From assembly GCA_022925895.1 (NCBI GenBank), contig JAKSYS010000423.1:1-53840 (forward strand): 53,840 nucleotides of DNA, read 5' to 3'. A program made the position numbers and the translations under genes. Source of the stretch: Fragilaria crotonensis (lineage: Eukaryota; Bacillariophyta; Fragilariophyceae; Fragilariales; Fragilariaceae). Of this stretch, positions 32,583 through 42,410 are shown piece by piece; the first letter of the stretch is position 1, and each line of letters starts with the position of its first letter. Below the pieces are notes generated by a model, which saw nothing but the letters and a program-made list of their open reading frames with translations, was not told the DNA's origin and made no database searches.

Positions 32583-33647
32583 ATGGCCAAATCCAAGAAC
32601 AAGACGAAGAAGGTGTCTCTCAAACGTAAAGCGCAAGAAGAGGCTGAAACTGGAGATCTCAAAAGATTTGCGGGGTCTAGTGACGAAGAACAAAACGATG
32701 ATGACGATATCGAGGACGATGACAACGTAGATCGGGACGACGAAGTTGATGATCTGGCTGTGGATGAAAACGAAATTGGAGAAGACGATGAATACGGGGT
32801 TGTCATGGAAGACGGTGAGAGAGACGAAGACCGTAATGATGGTGAAGAAGCCGATGTGGAAATAGAAGAATCAGATGAAGAAGATGCACAACGCGTGCAG
32901 GAAGAAGCTTCTGGCATGGCCAACGCAATGACTCGAATTCTCGGTACACAAACCAAAAAGGGGACCGCATCCGTCGTTCTTTCAAAGACTATCACACCCT
33001 TGCAGCGCCTTCAAAAAGAAGAGAAAGAACGGATATTAGCGGCGAAAGAGAAAAGAAAAATCAATCGGGATCGGAATCTCATGGCCTTGCACATCCCGCT
33101 GTCGGTTGCATCCTCGAACGCAACCACAACGAACACGTCCAACAGTTTAGTCAATGAATTGGAATTGGAACGCACACATCGTCGTGTAGCAACGCGTGGT
33201 GTAGTAGCACTCTTTAATGCTATTGCACAACATCAGAACGATGGACAAGGTGGTGCCGAAGCATCACAGCCCACAAAGGACTCAAAGGAAGTGAAGAAGA
33301 TGACGAAACACGGGTTTTTGGATCTGATCAAGACAACGGCCAAGGAGTCAACCACATCGTCAACAACCAAAGCAAATACAAATGAAGTTACTCAAAGCAC
33401 GGGATCGAAACCGAAGTGGAATGCACTTCAAGACGACTACTTGCTCGGGTCCAGGCTAAAGGATTGGGACAAGGAATCATCGGATGACGACGATGATGCC
33501 GCCGATGAGCCAGTGGATGACACTTGGGATGATGATGCGCCAAAAGACACTAAGGCTGTTCGAACCAAAAAGGCTCCTGATACCAAGAAAACGAAAAAGG
33601 TACCAGCGAAGGGCAGAGTGCGGACAAAGGAAGCGAACGAAAGGTAA
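32583..33647 (+). CDS. RRP15: RRP15-like ribosome biogenesis protein
   Basis: Nucleolar factor of the Rrp15 family, required for 60S pre-rRNA processing. From ATG 32583 (MAKSKNKTKKVSLKRK) the protein is 354 residues. A basic start is followed by a long Asp/Glu-rich stretch (residues about 36-105), then the Rrp15 domain: VVLSKTITPLQRLQKEEKER, RRVATRGVVALFNAIAQHQ and KHGFLDLIKTTAKE. Next come WNALQDDYLLGSRLKDWD and a Lys-rich nuclear/nucleolar tail. The frame is open further upstream, but the residues before 32583 lack family resemblance. The upstream Copia LTR ends only 234 bp before the start codon and could influence expression. Confidence 0.87.
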   Translation: MAKSKNKTKKVSLKRKAQEEAETGDLKRFAGSSDEEQNDDDDIEDDDNVDRDDEVDDLAVDENEIGEDDEYGVVMEDGERDEDRNDGEEADVEIEESDEEDAQRVQEEASGMANAMTRILGTQTKKGTASVVLSKTITPLQRLQKEEKERILAAKEKRKINRDRNLMALHIPLSVASSNATTTNTSNSLVNELELERTHRRVATRGVVALFNAIAQHQNDGQGGAEASQPTKDSKEVKKMTKHGFLDLIKTTAKESTTSSTTKANTNEVTQSTGSKPKWNALQDDYLLGSRLKDWDKESSDDDDDAADEPVDDTWDDDAPKDTKAVRTKKAPDTKKTKKVPAKGRVRTKEANER

Positions 33648-33764
33648 AAAATAAGTCATGAACCACAGGATACAGGAATGGTTTAATGATGGATGACCCC
33701 TTTCGTACGGTATGCTTCTCATTTCTGACGAGCATCTTACAAGATCGTAGTAGTACTCATAAAC

Positions 33765-34579
33765 CTACACTTGAGTAATGTTTCCACCATATTCCTCCTC
33801 ATCGAGTTCGTGCAGCGTATCCAGTTGATCGTGCCGTCCTTCGTTGCCTTCACTGTCGATCGCGAGCAACTCCGAGAGCCTGAGTAGTGTCCATATCGCA
33901 TGAGCGATGCTCGAAGACGTCGAACCTTGATGACTGCTGCTGTTACGAGTCGATGGACCATGGTTATTGCACATTGGAAACCATGTCCCAATTGTTCTTA
34001 CTACGATGTGAAAGCACTCAACATGAGCCCTGCTCTCAGACCCTCCTTCTTCAAGGTCCATGGTCGGTGTCTGGCTCCATGCGTCGAACGAAGCTCTTTT
34101 CCTGTTACTTCACAAATGTGGTTTTCCTTTTGCTTTCCGCATTTACCACACCTGTAGCTCTTTCTTTTTCTTCCTTGTGGAAGTTGCACCCTTGTCTCCA
34201 ATGCGATGGTCACTGCGCCTGCTGCTGGCGGGACACATACTTCTGCATTTATTGGATCAAGTTTTTGTCTCGTTCGTTTTGGCATGGCCTCATGCACATT
34301 GTCTGAGTCTCCAATCACGCCTACAGCGAGCAGTGACGACTCGAGGCTCTCGTCTGGTAAGCATCCAAACGGACCATTCAACAGATCCTCCAGCAGAGGG
34401 TCGAGGGAATCCTCGGATGCCGTTGATTGAACCTGCAGCACGACCGGGTCCTGACTTGGGACGCTCGCCGCTGCTGGCGAGGTGAAAGGATCACGTTTCT
34501 CCTCCTGCGACAACATCGACGGATTGTCAGACGGCTCCTCCGGCGCAGTCCACATCCTGGCTACCAGCAGAGAAAGCAT
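33765..34579 (-). CDS. Hypothetical protein with a zinc-ribbon motif, possibly two exons
   Basis: Unrecognised. From 34579 the frame gives an acidic Ser/Pro-rich N-terminus (EDSLDPLLEDLLNGPFGCLPDE), a basic patch (MPKRTRQKL), then a compact Cys/His cluster YRCGKCGKQKENHICEV that could bind one zinc. The frame stops at 34001. A possible intron (GTAGTAAG...TAACAG, about 33935-34005) would join to SSHQGSTSSSIAHAIWTLLR, ending EEEYGGNITQV at 33765. The acidic plus basic plus zinc layout suggests a nuclear regulator, by inference only. Convergent with the RRP15-like gene, 117 bp apart. Confidence 0.45.
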
Positions 34580-34957
34580 GTGTGAGATTGAGTGCTACTT
34601 CGTGTCAACAACAATTCTTTAGAGTGCTCGCATACCCAGCACAGCCGCTTGCACCCTGTCGACTTTATCTATGTTTGAAGTGGAATGAGAATAAAGTGTG
34701 TGGACTTAAAATTTTCAAAGTCTACGCCATGCTATAGGCAGTCTCAGGGCGGGATGTACAGCCGGCTGGCTCTGTCCGAACTCAAGTGATTGAGGAGGTG
34801 AAGTAGCAGTCACACATTCACTGTACCAGCATACTGTACCGGTACCAGGTACGAGTACAGTAGGAACACCGATATGAAATAGAGGTGCATGATCGCAGAA
34901 CACCAACTCTCGGCAGACACTCCATCTTCATTTTTCCACGACAATCTACCTTGACTG
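34580..34957. other. Intergenic
   Basis: About 380 bp between the zinc-ribbon gene start and the acyl-CoA synthetase stop. A short GTAC-rich palindromic patch lies near 34815-34862; nothing else is recognised. Confidence 0.4.
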
Positions 34958-37201
34958 TTAAGCGCTGATCGCCTTGTCCTGTGCACGATCTCTCTCGATT
35001 TCTGCTTCCTCGTCGCCATAGATTCTATTGATGATGTCCATGTACGTTTGAATAACCTTGTGTCGTCGGATACTCATCTTTGGTGTCAGCATATTGTTGG
35101 CTGCCGTAAATGGTGCTACGAATGCCCATCGAGTTGGCACTTCATACTTCTTGAGTCTCCAACAATTCGCAACAATCTCTGCATCAATCAGCGCTTTCAC
35201 ACGCTTATCATTGATCAGGTCCTCATCAGACACTTCGTTTGGATTGTTCAGTTTTAGCTCCGCCCGAATCGCATTAAGCTCTGGGACCAGGAGTGCAACA
35301 TTGTGGGGTCTGTTCGCTCCATAGAGCACAACCTGGTTGATGAATCGGCTCATTCCGATGGCCTCTTCGATAGGAGTCGGAACAACATATTTTCCATTCT
35401 CAAGCTTGTATTGCTCCTTCAAGCGTCCAGTCACCTTAAGAAAGCCATTGTCCATTCTCCCAAGATCGCCAGTGTGGAACCTAGAGGAGAAATTCTGGCG
35501 TGAGATCCAAAAATTGCAAGCGGGCAAGACAGAAATGAAGAAGAACGACATGAAAACTTACATCCTCGAAACACCATCGGGTGCCATCGAAATCACTTCA
35601 GCGGTTGCCTCGGGATTCTTGTAATAGCTTCGCATGATATTGGGACCAACGCAGCAAATCTCACCTTCCTCACCATCGGCTGCTTCCTTTCCATCGTTCA
35701 TGATAAGCACTTGAACACCACCAATAGGACGTCCGACGTAGCCATTGCGTCGATTCTCGGGAGTGTTAATAGCAATGATAGGCGACGTCTCTGTCAAGCC
35801 ATAGCCTTCGCAGACTGCAATACCCAAATCATCCATGAAGTCCAAAACTTCGGCTGGACAGGCAGCGCCAGCAACGAAGGCATGTTTCAAGTGTCCACCA
35901 AAGCGAGCCCGTATCTTGTCCAAAATAATGCGATCAAGGACTTTGAGTTGCAAATTCTCGAGTGGTCCCAAAGGTCCTCGCAGTCCAACAGCCGCATCGG
36001 CTTGACGACGGCCCATATCAAGTGCACGTTTCATGAGACGCTTCTTGAGCGGAGATGACGATTCAATCATATTGTGAACACCGTCATAGATACGCTTGTA
36101 CAAAGTGGGGACTGAGAATAGAATCGTTGGCTTCACAAGCTGCAAATCTTCCAAAATGAGTGGCACGCCCCTTCCAATTCCAATAGAGGCACCTTGCGAC
36201 ATGCAACCCCACAATTCACAGGTTTGCCCGTACGAGTGGGCCCAGGGAAGAAAAGCCAATGTCCGATCCGACTCGTGAATGAAATTGTGTGGATCTTCCA
36301 CCATGGTGCGGACACCAGCCTTGATATTTGAAACAATGTTGTTGTGTGTCAATTCAACTCCCTTTGGCTTTCCAGTAGTGCCAGATGTATAAATCAAGTC
36401 AGCCAGATCTTCCGATGTCGGCTTGATTACAGCAGCTCGTGTGGCTCCGACCTTGTCCAGTGCCGTGGCGAAAGCGTGCGGTTCGCCGAGTGAACCGTCA
36501 AAACATAGAGTCGCCTGAACCGATGGGGTTGAAGGCAACACTTCTTTCTGTACCATCTTGTAGATTGCTTCGGTGGCGCAAAAGAGAGTCGAGCAACCCG
36601 AGTCGTTGATAATATAAGTCCAATCGTCAGGGAGTTGAGCCTCGTACATAGGAACAACAGTAGCATTGAGTGAGTAGGAAGCCGTAGCAACGGCAGCCCA
36701 CTCCCAACGATTGTTAGCGATCAGTCCAACCTTAGAGTACTCGACAACGCCTGATGAAGGGAGTGACTGTTAGAAGACGACTTGTTCACTTGCGAACAAA
36801 ACGAAGCAACAATCATCACCCGTACGATGGCGTTACGTACCAATATCTTTGAGGACTGCTCGAGTCTTGTCGACCAGAGCGCTGAACTCCTGGTAAGTCA
36901 TCCACTGAAATGCTCCGCTGTCGCCCTCCTTCGCGTAAGTTCCGAATATGTTTCTCGGTTCAAAGACTGCGCAGGCTGAGAGTTGAAGCTCATGAAGCGT
37001 CTGAAAGTTGGTGTAACCCTCGCTGTCCATCATACCAGCAGCTTGGAGCGACGCCACGCGCTCATTCTTGGTCCCAGAGGCGAAGCTTCGGAATCCAAAA
37101 TCTTTGTTCGACGGAAAGATAGCCGCACCTTGAGATCCAGAAACTCGCACAACACGCGAGCCGACGCGATGAACGAGAGAGCGGAGCTGAGGAGACGCCA
37201 T
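34958..37201 (-). CDS. Long-chain acyl-CoA synthetase, three exons
   Basis: AMP-forming ligase that activates long-chain fatty acids to acyl-CoA. Exons are 36841-37201, 35562-36750 and 34958-35480, giving 690 residues. Exon 1 has an Arg/Ser-rich N-terminus that may be a mitochondrial or other leader. Core motifs: the P-loop YTSGTTGKPKGVELTHNN (exon 2), FLPWAHSYGQ, GYGLTETSPI, then exon 3 FHTGDLG and GRLKEQYKLENGKYVVP, the adenylate-domain hinge and fatty-acid signature region. Both introns are canonical GT-AG (90 and 81 bp) and phase-consistent. Single-domain length matches eukaryotic ACSL enzymes. The C-terminal AISA is not a clear PTS1 peroxisomal signal, so location is unsettled. Confidence 0.92.
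35481..35561 (-). other. Intron 2 of the acyl-CoA synthetase gene
   Basis: 81 bp on the minus strand, GTAAGT at the donor and CTCTAG at the acceptor. Splicing joins SRM to FHTGDLG. Confidence 0.85.
36751..36840 (-). other. Intron 1 of the acyl-CoA synthetase gene
   Basis: 90 bp on the minus strand, GTACGTAAC donor and CATCAG acceptor. It splits the Gly codon between VLKDI and VVEYSK. Confidence 0.85.
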
Positions 37202-37739
37202 TGCAGCAGTAGTCGCTCTGAATTATGAGAATTGAGGAGAACTTATCGACGACAGTTGTCCCACAAGGGGTGATGGGGGTTCGGACATCGGATCGTGCCG
37301 AAGGAGGTGAACTATCACAGGGCACAGGGTGCGAAATTGATGATGCGCCGAATGTTGATGTCAAACCATTGACACCATTCTCAAGGCACCCGGAAAAGTG
37401 GCTTAAGGCAAAGTTTTTCTCGTATTAATCCTACTCGTGACGTCAATCCTTGAATTCCTATCTAATTCAGTTGTGAAAATGGACCTAGGACGTCCGGTAA
37501 ATGACGGTTGGAGTGATCTTCGGAGTAACGTCTTTGAAATTTTCGCGCGGTGGAAGCATCTGGTTCTGGCTGTCTGCGCGATGACCGATGACATCCATTT
37601 CAAGTCGCATCGTGTCTCGTGTCCCAGGTAAACGCGAAGCATTAGAACAGATTAAGTCGATCGAAGGATTTCGATTTTATTGATCAACCTCGACCAAACG
37701 TTATAGCGCTAAGGAAATATGGACATGTCGAAAACGGAT
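37202..37739. other. Spacer between cereblon and acyl-CoA synthetase genes
   Basis: About 540 bp downstream of the cereblon gene and upstream of the acyl-CoA synthetase, both minus strand. It should contain the synthetase promoter. No gene or repeat recognised. Confidence 0.4.
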
Positions 37740-39329
37740 TTAAAGTGTCGTGACTGAAGCCCCGCTTAAACCCCAAAATCGCTCAGGTCGATTGGCATCG
37801 GCTTTATTGGATCCGGATTGACTGACAGATTGGAACTTCCAACCGAGGTGAGAGAAACAATGCCGACAGTAAGTTATAGTCCATGAATAACCAGGAAACC
37901 AACTATCCTTGGTTTCTGCGCTTCCTGTGCACACAAGCTTTTGTTCTTCCACCTCTCGAACAGTGACCGTCTGGTGAATCACGCCATATTCGTTTACGTA
38001 GGCTCCAGTAGTACCATCGGCGCCTCCGACAGTAAACAAATTGGACGTGGCTGAGATCTTGGAACGACATAACTTGCAACAGACAAATGCTTGCTTCTGC
38101 TCCAGAGCAACCAACTTGATTTTCAAACACTTGAGCCGCTCCAGTGTCGACTCTAGTTCTAACAGATGCAACTTTTCAGATTCCTTGAGGGGCATGTTCG
38201 CCGCAATCCAAAAGGAAAAGGGTGTTGGATCTTTCGTCCCGATATTGTTCAATCCATTTAAGCCTGGGACTCGGACCAGAATATCTCTGATTTCGGACGC
38301 TATTTTCCAGGGCCACATCCTTTCGAGAATGAACTTTGGGATCATCGAAACAGAAGCAAGCTTGTCAATGATTCGGTCATGATGATCTGATACAGATCCT
38401 AGTGGAACTATTGGTGGAAGCGGTAGCTCTTCATCCCACATTTCCTCGACACGATAGAATCGAACTTCGGACGTGTAGTGATCAACTCTACTGGGACGGT
38501 GGCGACCGTCATCTACAGCCTGCATTACTCGGAAGCGACCAGTTCCCAGAGCAGTCACTGCCAACTCACCACTGCCGCTTGCTTGGCGCCATAATCCCCT
38601 TGACCCCAAATCTGTTGTTGTTTCATGTGTGTTCGTGATGGTGACCAGCGTTCCGATGCGGCCCAACAATGGGTCGCATTGAGAGTCATTTGGTCTTCTT
38701 GCGTGAGAACTAACTGGTACTTCGTCTTCGACTTCGTCACTTCCAACTTCGTCCTCCTGATCGTCGTCATTATTGAATAGCTGTTCCATGTCAAAATGCT
38801 GCAGCACATTCATTATATCAACACTTCTTCGACGATCGATAGTGGTTCGCATCCAGGAGTTTCGCTGCTGGGCGGCACGCCGCAGCTCCGCACGCGAATC
38901 TTCGACATCCGTCACGACACCAATTGTTATCTCTTCATCCGTTCCCAATTGTCGACTGGCATGAATTTTTTGCCCCAAATACTCAACCCAACGATCCTGA
39001 TGCAATCGAAGTGGAAGAACAGTCCCTGGAAATACAACGACATTCTTGACCAAAAGTATGGGTATTTCAATGCACTGAAGTTGACCACAGCCATCCGCAT
39101 TGTGTACATCCATATCAGCTCCACCCGGTGATGATATCGATCGACGATGCCTTTTTGCATTCATCATAGATTCAGACATGAGAGGATGGGATGTTCCTGG
39201 AAGGTACGTGTGATCTCGTGCTCGTTGCGGGACTGGAGCAGCAACAGAATCTTCTTCGTCATTGCCATCGTCGCTGTCCTCATTGGCTTGATCTTGACTC
39301 ATTCTTCTTGGGGGTGAGATGCGTGACAT
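37740..39329 (-). CDS. CRBN: Cereblon homologue (LON plus CULT domains)
   Basis: Substrate receptor of a CUL4-DDB1 E3 ubiquitin ligase in animals and plants. 529 residues, single exon, ATG at 39329; MSQDQA at 39302 is an alternative start. The N-terminus is acidic. The LON-like domain begins at IPILLVKNVVVFPGTVLPLR (about residue 76) and runs to about 380, with an Asp/Glu-rich insert. The C-terminal CULT domain starts FVCCKLCRSKI and has YVNEYGVIHQTVTV, then SWFPGYSWTITYCRHCFSHL and GWKF. The three cage tryptophans (WFPGYSW and GW) and the zinc cysteine pairs are present at the spacings of human CRBN. All key positions are intact, so it is likely functional. Confidence 0.9.
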   Translation of the reverse strand: MSRISPPRRMSQDQANEDSDDGNDEEDSVAAPVPQRARDHTYLPGTSHPLMSESMMNAKRHRRSISSPGGADMDVHNADGCGQLQCIEIPILLVKNVVVFPGTVLPLRLHQDRWVEYLGQKIHASRQLGTDEEITIGVVTDVEDSRAELRRAAQQRNSWMRTTIDRRRSVDIMNVLQHFDMEQLFNNDDDQEDEVGSDEVEDEVPVSSHARRPNDSQCDPLLGRIGTLVTITNTHETTTDLGSRGLWRQASGSGELAVTALGTGRFRVMQAVDDGRHRPSRVDHYTSEVRFYRVEEMWDEELPLPPIVPLGSVSDHHDRIIDKLASVSMIPKFILERMWPWKIASEIRDILVRVPGLNGLNNIGTKDPTPFSFWIAANMPLKESEKLHLLELESTLERLKCLKIKLVALEQKQAFVCCKLCRSKISATSNLFTVGGADGTTGAYVNEYGVIHQTVTVREVEEQKLVCTGSAETKDSWFPGYSWTITYCRHCFSHLGWKFQSVSQSGSNKADANRPERFWGLSGASVTTL

Positions 39330-40102
39330 CAATCAGGGAAGACAGATCTCTAGTTGTGGGCAGCCAGGCGTCACTTGGATTGGGTATGCGGTGCAGGGTT
39401 CAATGTGTCAAGCCATCAGTCGATTGCGAACAGCAAGCAAAGGCAACAAGCATCAAGTTTTTCATCGAAAGCTGCAAGAAGCAAGAACCGAATGTCCGGT
39501 TATGTAAGTGTGACGTGTAAATGATCGCAATATAAGCGTCTGGGAGCGAGGCGTACGTTTACTTTCTTACGACAGTCATGCACTAAATGCGTGACACATG
39601 AGCTCCTTTTTATACAAAATCCGTGCTCTGCGTCTTTATGCGTAGTGCGCTATATCATTGAAACGAGTAAGTACGGTACACAAATAGGACGTACTTTGTA
39701 CCTTGTGCATAGCGTTGAAAGTTGAAACCATTTAGACCTACTTCCAGCTTTGACACGTTTGCTGATTTTGATATGCTGTTATACAGTACCTGGTACTTGT
39801 AGCATGTGTTAAATAGCGTATAGTACCTAGTACTCCAGTACTACAGTCACGGGATTGCAATACCGGTAGCAATATTGGAGTACTGGAGTACTGTCGTGAG
39901 TCGTGAGCACCAGAAGCGCAGAAGTGTATTCGTGCACTCGTGACTCTTGTGTTACTGGTACCTGGTACGAGTTTCGAGTGATGATGTTATACTACAGTAC
40001 TTTGTACTGTAGTACATGAAAATCGTACGAAGTCCTCCACCATTATCTCATTTTCTTGATTGTTCGTCTTGCTTGTCGACATCAGATGCAATCCTCAACA
40101 TT
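39330..40102. other. Intergenic, dense GTAC cluster
   Basis: Upstream of the cereblon homologue. About twelve GTAC words occur in 39781-40020 by hand count (about one expected), many in GGTACC or AGTACT palindromes. No gene recognised. The Copia insertion begins at 40103. Confidence 0.5.
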
Positions 40103-40481
40103 TGTGGAAGTACGAAACGTCTTGCCTTAGGAGCATACGTCACGTACCTTCCATCATGTTTTTACGTTTCATTCTTATTTTCAAACCGATTTCTAAACTA
40201 TGCAAATGTGTCAGTTGGCACTTTGCACAGTTTAGTTTCGTATCACAATAATTCAATAACATGACATGCAAATCCCTTTCATCGAACTCGATCCAACTAC
40301 CGATCACCACGTCGCCCATATTCATGATCGACCATGTACAATAATCCTGCTATTGCCGTAGCATCTGCGTCGCGTGCATATACCGCTCAGTGCTATCATT
40401 CACACTTCGGATATCTAACTGCCCTTTACTAAGACGTTTCACGACTAAGCTACGGTCTAACGCAGAATACACCATTTCACA
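40103..40481 (+). repeat. 5' LTR of the young Copia element
   Basis: 379 bp; differs from the 3' LTR near 40231-40246 (CAGTTTAGTTTCG against CAGTTGGATCG). Confidence 0.92.
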
Positions 40482-40806
40482 GGTTATGAGCCCAATGTCT
40501 CGCTCCTTCTCGTTTCGCGAGATCAGAAATTATGACCGAGTTTCATCTTCATCCAAATCATCAGATTATCATTCCATCCTTTCCGGTCCAATCACGACTT
40601 TCTGAATCCTTCCATCTAGTCCCCACGTGATCACACTTCATCCTTCATCCCGCGCCACGTCCTTGACCATACCACTACCTAGCACAAGTCTACACATCTC
40701 TGGTACAAGCCATGCGCTATCTCTCATCTCTACACTCCGCCTAATTTCTCACAATTTCGACTTTTTCGACTATCTCTCCATCCCCTCATCCCTCCTTTCG
40801 TCAACC

Positions 40807-42410
40807 ATGACAACTCCAACACGTCTCGAAGATGTCGACATATCTACACTCGTTGATATCGGTCTCCCTACCGACCTTCTCAATGCCATCACCACCGCGC
40901 AGCTCGATCTTGCTAGTATCTCCATCGAGAGGGAATCCATGGAAGCCGAACGCGCCGCCGAGAGGGTTCAAACTGCCATCAACTTCGAGACCGAGCGCGC
41001 GCTACCACGAACAGACGCATTCGGGGTCTCGAAGAAGCTCTTGGTGCCCTCGCAAGCGAAAGGCCTGACGCCGCCCCCTCTTCAGCCGACGAACTTCCTG
41101 CAGCAACTGGCACCTACGCGGACCTTGTCGGGACCTATCTTCCAGAAGATCGCTCTGATCTCGACCTGACTCACTCCATCATGCAGGTCGTTACCAAGGA
41201 CGAACGCATCCGTATGTCTGCCTCCGACAAGGCCAAGCTCTATGCGACTTTCGTAAAGGGCTCTTCCACCAAGTTTAAAGCCGCCTCCACCATCGTTGGG
41301 GTGGAAGAAATCTCCACAATCGAAAACGTCTCCTCCCTTGCTCAGCTACGCTTGGAACTACAGAAGCACATCACTGGGATTTCCGTTCATCCAGTCTTCC
41401 TCGTTCTCAAGTTCGATCACGAAGGCACTCTCATTGATCCCGACACTCCCGAGGGGACTCCGACGAATCTGCTCTCCGTCAACATCCTTCCTCCCATTGC
41501 CGAAGTCGAGCAAACCGTACGTTTCTACCATCGTCGCGGGTCCACCTTCAATCGTGACAATCTCGTATGGTCCTTTGAGGCTGTTCGCAACTCGTGCGAC
41601 AAGGATCTTCAAGCCATCCTTGATGCGCAAATGTTGAAGTATCCAGCCACAGAGCACTTCGGGCCTCTATACTACTACGAGCTCATTCGTCAGATGACTG
41701 ATGTCGATAGCAAGGCCATTCGAGCAATCACGCAGGAGCTGACGTCACTTAAGGTCGTCGATCAGGACGGGCAGTCCATCACCAAGACAAGCAGCATCAT
41801 CCGCTCCACTATCATTTGGCTCGAAATGGTATCCATGGTCCCTCCCGATATCGATGCCATTGTGCTCGAGATTCTCGAGACTTGTACGGTCCCCGACTTC
41901 CAACTGTTCCTCAAGACCCTCGTCACCAATGCCAGTCTCAATCAGAAGACATTGACTCACATTGACCTCCTTCTAGCCGCGGAGAATCACTATCGCACGC
42001 TCATCGTATGCAAGAAATGGGATGCCATTGGTCACCAAGGGTCATCCTTTCAAGCTCAACGACTACCCGCACGAACTAACGCGACAAGCTCACGCCCACG
42101 TGTCAACATGCCGCCGTGGAGCAGGACTGCACCTTTAGATGGAGAGCCGCACGAAAAGGTGTTCGAAACCACTTCTTTCAAGTGGTGTTCCATCTGCCAG
42201 CGCTGGTTCTTCGGGCATCGCGCTCATCTCACTAACGAGCACCAGTCTGGGTATCCGCCCCAAGGCCGTCGTCAAAATATCGCCACTCCTACGCCTGCTG
42301 CTCCTGTCGTTTCTCCTCCTTCACCTTCAGTCCACCTTGCCGCATCCCATTCGTCCGAGGCACCAGTACCATCCTCGCTCTCCCGTACCTACTTTACCGG
42401 GGGTCTCTGA
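40807..42410 (+). CDS. Copia Gag polyprotein, with one frame shift
   Basis: Starts MTTPTRLEDVDISTLVD at 40807. This frame runs to 41169 but coding character moves to another frame around 40990-41030: downstream EEALGALASERPDAAPSS and LVGTYLPEDRSDLDLTHSIM join the frame continuing from 41181 to the TGA at 42408-42410. This looks like a one-base indel, less likely a programmed shift. The C-terminus has WCSICQRWFFGHRAHLTNEH, a C2H2-like zinc motif where many Copia Gags have a CCHC knuckle. Gag forms the virus-like particle in which the element RNA is copied. Confidence 0.8.

Noticed and set aside
32513-32995. Serine-rich 160-codon minus-strand frame
   Set aside because: Antisense shadow of the acidic GAT/GAA-rich stretch of the RRP15-like gene.
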